NCBI GenBank assembly: GCA_023014485.1
Contig: JAJOZX010000197.1
Span: 1,147,001 to 1,211,000 of the forward strand
Direction of reading: 5' to 3'
Length of the DNA: 64,000 nucleotides
From: Bathynomus jamesi
Lineage: Eukaryota > Arthropoda > Malacostraca > Isopoda > Cirolanidae
Shown here: in pieces, positions 23,760 through 33,177 of the stretch
How positions within the stretch are numbered: position 1 is the stretch's first letter
Layout of the letters: the number at the start of each line of letters is the position of its first letter
Notes under the pieces: generated by a model
The model's database searches: none
The model's input: only the letters and a program-made list of their open reading frames with translations
Told to the model about the DNA's origin: nothing
Made by a program: the position numbers and the translations under genes

Positions 23760-24741
23760 GAGGTGTATAAAATGATAAAAGGGTTGGATAAGATAGATTT
23801 TGAGTCTCTTTTCATTAAAGATCACAATAATCAGACTAGAGGTCATAGTATGAAATTATTTAAGCCAAGATGTAGAACAAATTTAAGAAAACATAGTTTT
23901 ACAAACAGAGTAATTAAGTTTTGGAACAGTCTGACAGAAGAAGTGGACTTCAGATACGCTTGATTCTTTCAAAAGAAGGTTGGATAGTTTGATGTCTGCA
24001 AGGGACATCTGGTGATGGTGTTTAAGCCCATTTTTATTGCATGAATGGTACTAGTTTATTTCATATATATTATGTGCATTTGGGTGATAGATCCCACAGC
24101 TCAACACAGGTGTTGTGGGATATAGGGAGGCAGCATCTTGGGTTAGGGGATACTCTCTGTCCTTACATACCCTAATTAAAGAGATTCCTCTGCTGAGTGG
24201 TGCCCCCCATAGTACTGTGAGGTATTGAAAAACTCATGATCTTCACTTGCCCCACAAACACCTTTAAATGGGAGACCCAAAATGGGTGCACACACATTTC
24301 TACATTACTGTATAGTCATTACAGCCACACCTACACTTTTCCTCTTAAGTATATATATTGTAATGTATATGGATGTAAATTGTGACTTGGTCCGCAATTG
24401 ATATGGACCGTGACTTATTTTTGGTTGGCATGGTACTGGTATTGATGGGTATCATAATGAAATTGACTAGATTCTTTGGATCTGATATATTTGCATGTCA
24501 GTTATAAATAGATATAGTGTGTAACATATTTGTGGATAGTAGCCTATTATGACTTTGATCCTCTGGATCCAGAGATTCTGTCTTTAGTTTTAAATTGATA
24601 ATTAATTAGTTTTAAATTGATACTTAATTAGTTTTGTAAAAATTGGTTATTGCCAATGTACAGGCAGTTTTTACATAGTGGAGCCACCTCGATGGGCCGA
24701 AGTCGCCCCTAGTGTGCCCACTATAAAAATTTCTTATGTTC
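23760..24741 (+). pseudogene. LINE C-terminus and 3' UTR
   Basis: Positions 23760-23963 encode EVYKMIKGLDKIDFESLF, then TRGHSMKLFKPRCRTNLRKH and FTNRVIKFWNSL, the end of a CR1/L2-like ORF2. A long untranslated part follows and ends TTCTTATGTTCTTA at about 24741, the short tandem tail typical of such elements. Together with 21127-21384 this is one LINE interrupted by the 21385-23752 transposon. Confidence 0.85.
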
Positions 24742-25551
24742 TTACTGAGGCAAGGAGTTAAACAGGCAAGAACCCTGCCTAGAGATACTATTATATTGAA
24801 GGGTTTGAATCCTTCTCAGACTGTTTGGTGGGAGGTGATATTTTTTACACATTCTTCCAGTTCTTGTTAAGGTGGGCACAATTGGTTCAGTATTGGGGGC
24901 AACTAAAAGCCCTTCTAGAATTTTCCAGGTGTAGATTAGGATGTATCTCTCAAACCTTCTCTCTCTAGAATAAAAGTTGAGGCCTCTGAGCCTATCCCAG
25001 TAGTTTAATTTGTTTTTACTCACCTGTTGCCCATCAGGTTGTTTAATATACGAGGTAAAGGTTCTTTGTAGGCCCTCAATTTTTTGCAATTCATTTTGTT
25101 TGTTGGGAAACCATAATTGAGAGCAGTAGTCAATGCATGGAAGCACAAGTGATTTCCACAGGGTAAGCATGGTCATACTGTCCCTAATTCTGAATGTCCT
25201 CAGTATATATCCTATTAGTTGTTTGCATGATGAGGTTACTTTGTCAATGTGCCTGTTGAATGTTGCATCTTCAGATAATATAATCCCTAGATCCCTGACA
25301 TGATCAGTTTGTACAATATCTTTTCCTGTGGGTCCAGTGTAGTTGAATTGTTCTTTCAGGTATTTATTTGGTCCATACTTAATTAGTTCAAATTTGTCTT
25401 CATTGAAGGCCATATTGTTTGCATCTGCCCATGCATATATAGTTTGTAGATCTTTTTGTAGCTCTACACAGTCTTCTTTTTCTGTAATTGGTCTTAGTAT
25501 TCTGGTATCATCTGTGAATGATAGGAGAGAGCTTCCTAGGTTACAGTTCAA
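24742..25551 (-). pseudogene. CR1/jockey-like LINE fragment, minus strand
   Basis: A 269-codon open frame begins within the reverse transcriptase (LLSFTDDTRILRPITEKEDC), so it is 5'-truncated. It continues through ADANNMAFNEDKFELIKYGP, the thumb pattern LVLPCIDYCSQLWFPNK and LQKIEGLQRTFTSYI, and a C-terminal region (YYLP-like KKYHLPPNSLRRIQTLQY). It belongs to the same family as the plus-strand copy at 4859-6554/9970. It abuts the tail of another LINE at 24741. Confidence 0.85.
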
Positions 25552-25632
25552 GATCTCTCAACTGATCAATACTATGGCTATAAAATTGTCTGTGCAGTCA
25601 GGGATGGAGTACTTCCTGCAGGGCTGGCTCTG

Positions 25633-26060
25633 TTAGAGATAGGACCAGTAAACAGGACAGGCTAAATGTTTCCTTGCAAGTTTACTCAAGTATGGATAGA
25701 TATTCTGCGTATTTTTCCACCAACTAATAGGATTGTCACATGCAGCCAGGCGTTTTTCTTGGTGATAGCTCTCGATCATTTTTACTACATCTTTTGACAT
25801 CGTGTAGGTCTCGTCATTGCTGCTTGACTCAAGAAACTGAGAGACAGATTCTGTGATAGATTTGCTTGTTGAAGGTGTTGGTTCTGTCACTGAAACTTTT
25901 ATTCTTTTGGTGGGTGGCGAAGCGACAGATTCAAGAGATTGAAGCTCTTCAACTGCTTTGCCAAGTGATGATTTAACTCGTTCTAATGTACTAGGTGAAA
26001 ATAACTTAGCTTTGTAACGTGGATCTAAGTAGGTTGCAAGAGAGTAACTTCATACAAGAA
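25633..26060 (-). pseudogene. ZBED-type hAT transposase fragment
   Basis: The minus strand encodes SLATYLDPRYKAKLFSPSTL, a Ser-rich linker and WWKNTQNIYPYLSKLARKHL followed by ACP. This is the start of the hAT C-terminal dimerisation domain. The SERxFS part after ACP is lost at 25655. There is one in-frame stop near 26047. Confidence 0.8.
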
Positions 26061-26248
26061 CAGCCTCTCGTCTTGTCGCTTGCATCACTTTTGCGCACAA
26101 TGAACTAGTTCTATTAATATAGTAGAATTTGATAATTTCCGCTTATTAATGACATTTTATCTCAATGGTCCACATCCGCACGACATCCACAGTCCAAAGT
26201 GCGGGTGCGGATGCGAGAAAATGTGCGGATGTGACCTACATCACTAAT

Positions 26249-26299
<51 letters not shown>
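26061..26299. repeat. hAT-like terminal remnant and (AT)n microsatellite
   Basis: Positions 26160-26240 are rich in GCGGATG/CATCCGCA motifs, similar to the end of the MITE at 41006-41437, and precede an AT microsatellite at about 26245-26298. The latter is the target site of the next two elements. Confidence 0.5.
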
Positions 26300-26302
<3 letters not shown>

Positions 26303-26890
26303 GGCTATTCAAAAGGATTCACCTGATTTCAAATGAGAATATTTTTTAATGTTACAAATACAGAGTGATTTGTGATACATCAACCAAAAGAAAAACTGTC
26401 CAAATTTTGTCTCTCACCTCATAAATGCTCTATGTGACTTCCCCTAGTTACACGAGCAACGTCGACACGATAGTCGAATTCCTCCCATACTCGCTCCAGC
26501 AAGTCTGTTGTCACTGACTTTACGGCAGTAACAATGCAAGTTCGGAGCTCATCCAAAGATGTGGGCAATGGTGGCATGTACACAGCATCCTTAATGTACC
26601 CCCAAAGGAAGAAGTCGCACGGTGTAAGATCCAGCGACCTAGGGGGCCGAAAAAACTGCAAAAGCTCGAAAACTGCAACACACAAAATGCCTTCTGCTGT
26701 GCGGACACAATTTTCACACTGACTGTTTGTTGCTAGGCTAGGCCACGGCGTGACTTTGGAGCCCTCTTACAGTGATCTTGTAAAACTCGGAGATTTCCTC
26801 TTTCATGTGGTGTATGCCCAGTTGATGCACGGTTGATAGGTACGGAAGTATTCTTAGTTGAAATCGGATGAATCATTTTGAATAGCCCTG
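26300..26890 (-). mobile_element. Mariner-like element, deleted copy
   Basis: The ends are CAGGGCTATTCAAAAGGATTC and, inverted, CAGGGCTATTCAAAATGATTC, each flanked by TA (26298-26299 and 26891-26892). The minus strand encodes the C-terminal third of a mariner/Tc1-type transposase at 26685-26419 (RSLDLTPCDFFLWGYIKD, the third catalytic D being in LTPCD, then RVWEEFDYRVDV). The rest of the enzyme is deleted. The element sits in an AT microsatellite. Confidence 0.88.
26419..26700 (-). pseudogene. Mariner-type transposase C-terminal fragment
   Basis: PPRSLDLTPCDFFLWGYIKD corresponds to the region around the last catalytic aspartate of mariner-like DDE enzymes that typically read SPDLxPCDxxLWG; the residue before the catalytic D is Leu rather than Pro. 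C-terminal RVDVARVTRGSHIEHL follows. N-terminal DNA-binding and the first two catalytic acids are absent. Confidence 0.85.
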
Positions 26891-27101
26891 TATATTACGG
26901 TGGTTCACAAGCATAAGGAAAATTTAGCATCTGAGATTTCACTTTTGGGTCATTGTTGCTTTTGTTCCTACATTTAGTGTGAATAACTGTGTGAAGTATG
27001 GTTGGTCTATGGTGTCATTAAGAGGTCGCTCAATCATGCATGATGTGTCTCACTAATGACTGATTACTATAGTATGACTAAATTTGGCTTCTTCTTTTGT
27101 A

Positions 27102-29913
27102 GGAATGTGTAGAAATGCCACCGAAGCAATCAAAAACACGGTCTAGCAGTGAGGTGTGGTTACTAGGGAAGGCGGAGGAGAAGTTAACTAGGGCAGGACT
27201 CCCTACCAAGCTTCAAGTCCTCCAGAAATTCATGTTCCACCATCTGGAGGAGAGGAAGACAGAATATAACAGTGCGGTGATGACCATTGAGGCTTGATCC
27301 CATTTTGGACAAAAGCAAACGTTCCAATGACAGATACCAGATACACTGAGAAGAAGCTCCTGAAACTGTACGAGCAATACAAGGGGCTGAAGAAGAACCG
27401 CACAAAGAATTTCCCATCCTACAGAATGAAGGAGGACATATTTCGCGGAGACCTTGATGATGTGTTCGATCTTTCACATCATGACACCCTCGAGACCATG
27501 ATGAATGAGGAGGACAAGAACTTCCTTGCTGCTCAGCTCGATAATCCCACTTCCTCCAGCTTTGGCCCGATTGACAAGAAAATGGTTGACCAACAAAGAA
27601 GGAAGATGATTCAGTGTGAGGCGGAGATGAACCGAGAGAAGGCCAAGCGTGAGGCGGATGCGAGATGGTCCCAGGGAGAACTGGAGGCTTCTTAGTTCAA
27701 GCACATCTGAATCATCAGATTCAGATAGTGTAGTTTTTAAGGAGTCAGCACGAAAATGTTCCACTCCTAAGCGATTGAAGTCTGTGATCACACCTGACAT
27801 TTCCTTAGCCTTGGATCGCCACAACATCAGTGACAGGAAAGGAATGGCAGTGGTTGCAGCAACTATTAAATCGCTGGGGCACAACTTGGACAAAGTGTCA
27901 ATCTCATGCAGCACCATTCTTCGCGTGAGACAATGTACACGTGAAGCGGTGTGCCACGAAGATCAGGCCACTTTCAAGACCCATGAGCCCCTTCTCTTGC
28001 ACTGGGATAGTAAGCTGCTTACAGATATCTCCCATGGGTTAGAGGTGGTGGACTGTGTGGCTGTGCTTGTAACCAGTAACGGGGAAGAGAAACTCCTTGG
28101 AGTTCCAATGGTAGCTGCTGCAACTGGAGCATCTCAGGCTCAGGCGTGCCTGAAGCTTGTGTATGACTGGTCTTTGAGGGGCAACGTTCAAGGTCTGGTT
28201 TTTGATACAACTGCATCCAACACGGGACTTCATGCTGGAGCTTGTACTCTCATTGAAAAGGAGTTGGATTGATCTGGTGTGGATCGCTTGCCGACACCAC
28301 GTGGTAGAAGTCGTCCTTGCTGCAGCCTTCAGTGCTTGTTTTGGAACATCCAGTGGACCTGAAATTGGCCTATTCAAGTGCTTTAAGCAGCACTGGGTTT
28401 TCATTGATCGCAGCAAGTTCGAGAGTGCACCCGACAGCTGTTCATTGAAACAGCAGAGCAGAGGAAGGAAATGGGCTCCTACTACAAGGAGGCTGTCAAG
28501 AAGAGCCAGCGGGACGACTATGATGAACTGATGCTTCTCTGCCTCCTTTTCTTGGGAGCGAAGCTTGACGGTCCTGTGAGAATTTGAAGCCCTGGAGCCA
28601 TGCACCATGTGCAATGGATGGCCAAGGCCATTTACACGCTCAAGGTGTTCCTATTCAGAGATCAATTCACCTTGCTTCAGACCGAGAAATGGAACATCGA
28701 GGAACTAAGCCTGTTTATCACGCTCCTTTATGGCTGCTACTGGAACGAGGCCAGTATTGCATACATGGCTCCATTGAATGACCTCACCTTCTTGCACCAG
28801 CTGAAAGCTCACCCAGGAAAGATGAATGACATGGCATTTGCTGCGATGAAGCGCCATTTGTGGTTCATTTCTGAGCAATTAATCCCCTTGGCACTCTTTG
28901 ATCCTCGAGTTCATGCATCCACGAAGGAGAGGATTGCTCACAACATCGTAGCTGTTCCCGAAAAAAGAAAAGGACTCAAGCGTGTGGATGGAAAAACATT
29001 CTCCTCGAGCAATCCCTTGGAATTCTATGCCACCAAACATTCAGCAATCTTCTTCAACCTTGTCATGCAGCACGGAAGTGAACAGGCGCAATCATTACTG
29101 TCCAAGACACCAAATGATTGGAACACAGATCCAGCTTACCAAGGAATGAAGGAACGTGTAGAGAAGATGGCAGTGGTTAACGATTGCACAGAAAGAGGAG
29201 TTGTGCTCATCAGTGGTGACTCGTCGTATAAATGTATGGGGTGCGATTTCATAAAATTGTACGACAACACGGACTCACAATAGGCTTGCGCGAATCCAAC
29301 TGCCGCTCACAAGAGTACTTGTATTAACATATGCGGCTATGCCAGACGTACAATTCTAGTTAATTACAAATAAGTAATAATTTCAATAAAATACATATAA
29401 ATGGTTTATATCATTATTACTGAAGTAACTATTAGTAAAAATAAAGTTATTATAAAAAAAAATTCGCGATTGTACTTATATTTTCATTACAACAGTAAAA
29501 TATAATTTATATTTACTTGAGCGAAAAATCTATCGCTCCATTCGGCTGCAATATTATTTTGTATTCAAACAGCAGTACGCTGTTTGAAGCTATGCTATAA
29601 GTTTAGAATATTATGTACTGTATGAAGGCTTACTCAAAATGCCTCATGAATCATGATATGCCACATGAATTTTTAAAATATATTTCAAGAATATTTAGTT
29701 TAATATCTTAAAATTAATATATTTTTTATCTGTTAAATTAATATTTATCGTTTCAAGCAAGGGGGAGCGACCGCTCCATCGCTCCTATACGCCAGTCACC
29801 ACTGGTGCTCATCAAGGCTTTCAACAGCGCAAAAGCAGTACCTTCTCCACGCAGTTGCTCAGCACTGCAAGGAATTCAAAGAGCCGACTAAAACTGGTCT
29901 CAAGAAGACTTAA
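27102..29913 (+). pseudogene. Transposase-like protein of the TAGGG family, copy 2
   Basis: The start at 27115 lies just after a 3' splice-like site (TTCTTTTGTAG). The reading passes through at least four frameshifts. Blocks: N-terminal domain with LYEQYKGLKKN and GDLDDVFDLSH (27294-27690); LLHWDSK (near 28000); VFDTTASNTGLHAGA (28200-28245); ACRHHVVEVVL (28285-28320); MHHVQWMAKAIYTLKVFLF and a long open frame from 28600 with RHLWFISEQL and NDCTERGVVLI, up to the MITE at 29211. After the MITE (29813) the frame finishes with QYLLHAVAQHCKEF and a stop at 29911-29913. It is the best-preserved copy for the C-terminal half. Confidence 0.78.
29211..29804. mobile_element. hAT MITE nested in copy 2
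   Basis: The ends are CAGTGGTGACT and, inverted, AGTCACCACTG, extended by a GCGTATA block. The flanking 8-bp duplication GTGCTCAT is perfect (29203-29210 and 29805-29812). The interior is non-coding. Removing it restores the reading of the surrounding pseudogene. Confidence 0.92.
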
Positions 29914-30203
29914 AGATCTTCAACTGTGTGCATTATTTGTTCCGCTGATTTAATTTCATAATATATTAATTAATATATATATATATATATATATATAGGT
30001 AGTCATAAATTGTCATTATTATCCTTGTTCAATAAATGTTCGTCATAAATTGTCAAGTCATTATTCAAATTTTCATTTTGAGTGAGTGCATAAAAAGGTC
30101 CCAGAGCAAAGATAATTGGCAAGTTTATTCTTGTGGGGGAATAGAATAAGGGCAGATATGACCAAATTTAAAATTTAAAAAAACGCTGTTGTAGACCACC
30201 CTA

Positions 30204-30228
30204 ATATATATATATTATATATATATAT
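30204..30228. repeat. AT microsatellite between copies 2 and 3
   Basis: A 25-bp AT run is shared as the target site of both neighbours. Confidence 0.8.
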
Positions 30229-32852
30229 TAGGGTGGCCCTTAAAACTGAAGTGTCAATTTTGTATCCTCTCACCCGCTCAATTTGTTCCATTACTTGTCT
30301 AACTGCACTGTACGAAATATGACGGTTTTCGAGAAATATTTAGAGGTTGCCCTGGCACGTCAAAGTTTTCCTTCTATTATGTTTTCAGTATACTCAATTA
30401 CTCGTACTAATTACTCATACTCTTGTTCTTATTTGCAGGATTGATACATGATGGATACATGACAGAAGCATTATCTTGGTGTTTATTTTGTGGAAGAAAT
30501 CAGGGGAAGGAAGCTTCCTTCCATTGGTCAGGCCTTTGGCCATTTCCTCTTCCTTCATGAGGAGAAGAAGCAGCCTGTCCGTGAGGCAAGCCACAACACC
30601 ATCAGGGCCATAATGGAATTCTGGCATTTGGCAAGCATTCCCACTCGAGCTGAACAGCACTGCATTGCCAAACTCGAACGGACCTTCAACGAGTGGAAAG
30701 GGCTGAAAAAACACAAGACCAGGACCAGCGATGCGCACAAGAAAAAAGATTATTATTTTAATGAGAAGTTGAACAATTTGTTCAACATTGCACACGCAGA
30801 TGCCATGAAGATGATCAAGAACCCTGAAGACAAGGCCTTCCTCTAGAGGCAGAAGGACTGGACTGGACTCGGAGCAAATGAGAAGGAATGAAGCAGCGGT
30901 GAAGAGGAATGTTCAGGAGAAGCTCTGGAAGAGGAAAGCCACTGAGGAGTGCAAAGCATCTACCAGCCAAGCAGTTTTTGAGTCATCTCATTCCTACGCA
31001 TCTGAAGAGGAGATAGGGGATGACTCAGGTGCCTGCGGAGGAGCGTCCCCTCTGAAGCGAAGTATGGGGAGGACCAACATCATGACAGCCAGACTGGCAG
31101 CCGCACTTGACAGGACACAGATCTCCAGGAGAGCCGCCTACATACTGATGGAAGCTGTTAGCAGTCTCGGATGGAATGCGGAAGAGCTGAACATAAACCA
31201 CAACTCCATTCAGCGACTCCGGGCTTGGCACCGATCGGAGATGGCACAAAAGATGAAGGAATAATTCCCGGGTGAAGGTCCCCTCGTCGTCCATTGGGAT
31301 GGGAAGTTGATGGAGGACTTGACGAGCAGGGAGCACGTAGAGCATCTTCCAATCATTGTTTCGTGGGGAGGAGTTGAGAAGCTTCTTAGGGTCCCAAAGC
31401 TTCACACAGGAACAGGGGAGGTCAAGCATCAGCTGTTGTTGCTTGCCTGCAGGAGTGGGGTATCAGTGACTGGGTTCAAACTCTGTGTTTTGATACAACA
31501 GCATCCAACACAGGACATCGCTCCGGAGCCTGCTGCCTGATTGAACAGAAGCTGGGAAGAGATCTTCTCTACCTTGCTTGTCATCACCACATCTTGGAAC
31601 TGGTGATCAGAGCGGCTTTCGAGGCTGCACTGTGAGTTCCATCAACAGGACCGGATATCCAGCTCTTCAATTGGTTTTGGGAGAAGTGGTCTTTCATCAA
31701 CCAGAAGGATTTCAAGCCTGCGATCACTGATCCTGTTGTGGAGGCTGCAGTTGCCCTGGTCAAGGAAAAATTCCTTCAGTTCTTCCAGTCCCAGATGGAG
31801 CATACCAGGGAAGATTACAGGAAACTCATGGAACTCTGCATCATCTTCCTTGGGGGGACCCCACAGTGAGGCATTCACTTCAGTCCTCCTGGAGCATTGC
31901 ACCAAGCTCACTGGATGGCCAAGGTCCTCTACGCCATCAAGATCTGGCTTTTTCGGGACCAGTTCAAGTTGACTGCAGCGAAGGAGAAGGGCATCAAAGA
32001 ACTCACCTTGTTCGCTGTCATCGTGTATGCAAAAGCCTGGACACTGGCTCCACTTCCTCACCAGGCTCCTCTCAATGACTTCCTCCTCATGAAGTCCTTG
32101 TTGAAGTACCTGCATGAGGCCATCAGCAAAGCGACTGCCAAGAAGCTCACACCATCTGTGGTATCTTTCCGAGGAACTGGTTGGTTTCTCTCTCTTCAAT
32201 GAAAGGGTGTCCTGGGGAACAAAGCAGTTGATGGTGGAAGCCATGGAAGATGAGGAAGAAGAAGATCCTAACAAAAGACTGAAGCTGGATGAGGATGGAA
32301 AGGGTCTTCAGCAACTAGTGTCCGCAAACTCCAAGGCTCTTTTCACGAGGTTGGCCCTTCTGGATGATTTCCTCCGCCAAGACCCCGGCAAATGGCCCCA
32401 GTCCCAAAGCTTCCAAGCTGCCACAAATCTGGTCCTGTCCCTGGCTGTGGTCAATGACAGAGCAGAGAGAGGAGTTGCCCTTATTCAAGACTAACAAGAA
32501 GCTGACCAGTGATGAGCAGCTCCAATTCCTCCTTCAAGTCGTTGCAGACCACCGAAAGAAGTTCTGGACTGCAAGAAAGTTACACTTTTGAACAAAGGCA
32601 GGTAACAATGAGTGGCTGGCAACCATGATACACCCGCCTTTGAGTGGCTAATACCTACTTTTGAGTAGGGGGGACCTACATGCCCTGGGGCCAATAGTGT
32701 CAAAATATAGACAATGAGAGAGAGCTCTAAATATTGAGCAATATGAATAAAATTTTGCATGATGAATTATCTCCTGAAACAGCATCTATCTGGGGGGTGA
32801 GAGTGAAATTTCCATCACTTTCTGTGTTTGAGGTCATATAAGGGCCACCCTA
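30229..32852 (+). mobile_element. TAGGG-family DNA transposon, copy 3
   Basis: The termini TAGGGTGGCCCTTA (left) and its inverted match at 32838-32852 are flanked by ATATATAT on both sides (30221-30228 and 32853-32860). Subterminal motifs ATATTTAGAGGTTGCC (30336-30351) and the inverted relative CTCTAAATATTGAGC (32723-32738) lie about 110-120 bp in. It is 2,624 bp long, in the same orientation as copy 2. Confidence 0.88.
30439..32595 (+). pseudogene. Transposase-like protein of the TAGGG family, copy 3
   Basis: A 3' splice-like site (TTATTTGCAG, ending 30438) precedes the first ATG at 30448. Blocks in order: LERTFNEWKGLKKHKTR, LNNLFNIAHADAM, a charged linker, ALDRTQISRRAAYILMEAV, VHWDGKLMEDL (near 31290), LCVLIQQHPTQ as a frameshifted FDTTASNTG equivalent (31490-31510), ACHHHILELVI (31580-31610), MHQAHWMAKVLYAIKIWLF (31897), LWYLSEELVGFSLF (32160) and NDRAERGVALIQD (32450), ending near 32590. 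The CRHH motif here reads C-H-H-H. Several frameshifts make it inactive. Confidence 0.75.
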
Positions 32853-32997
32853 ATATATATATATATGTGTGTGTGTGTGTGTCGCCAGAATTTCTTTTCA
32901 GGAGGGCTAATATATATATATATATATTTAACCTTTGGTTAGCTTCTGCCTGAATTGTTCATTCTGACAAAGGTCAAGCTTATCACTCCACCTTAGA
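32853..32997. repeat. AT/GT microsatellites and spacer
   Basis: AT then GT dinucleotide runs lie at 32853-32882, with another AT run near 32910-32928. No gene was found. Confidence 0.7.
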
Positions 32998-33177
32998 CCT
33001 ACAGTTTAACATGGAATCCAAACCATGTCCACCAGCAGCCCAACATCTTAACCACTAGGCCACCCACTTTCTTAAATGTGTGGAAGGATGAACAGCTGGG
33101 TTTTGCTACACACTGGGTCTCGAACCCAGGGCCAATGGATTCATAGTCAGCAACGCTAACCACTACACCACTGGGGC
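32998..33177 (-). mobile_element. Dimeric tRNA-derived SINE
   Basis: On the minus strand, the first head runs from 33177: it starts GCCCCAGTGGTGTAGTGG (A-box-like), and has a perfect T-arm CTGGG-TTCGAGA-CCCAG near 33110-33127 with a B box GGTTCGAGACC. A second head follows at about 33070-33000, with GGTGGCCTAGTGGTTAAG and a T-arm CATGG-TTTGGAT-CCATG. Neither has a pairing acceptor stem, so these are not functional tRNA genes. The two pol III promoter-like units in tandem suggest a dimeric SINE. Confidence 0.65.

Larger units (their letters stand above)
26896..30203 (+). mobile_element. TAGGG-family DNA transposon, copy 2
   Basis: The left end is TACGGTGGTTCACAA and the inverted right end TAGGGTGGTCTACAA. 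It lies in an AT microsatellite, with ATATATAT on the right and TATAT left of the mariner junction, consistent with an 8-bp AT duplication later disturbed by the mariner insertion. A subterminal CATTAAGAGGTCGC block near 27014-27027 resembles the conserved ATTTAGAGGTTGC motif of the other copies. It is itself interrupted by a 594-bp hAT MITE at 29211-29804. Confidence 0.78.

Noticed and set aside
33100..33177. A functional tRNA gene on the minus strand
   Set aside because: The T-arm is perfect but the acceptor stem cannot pair and the anticodon arm is poor, and a second tRNA-like unit follows, so a SINE is the better reading.
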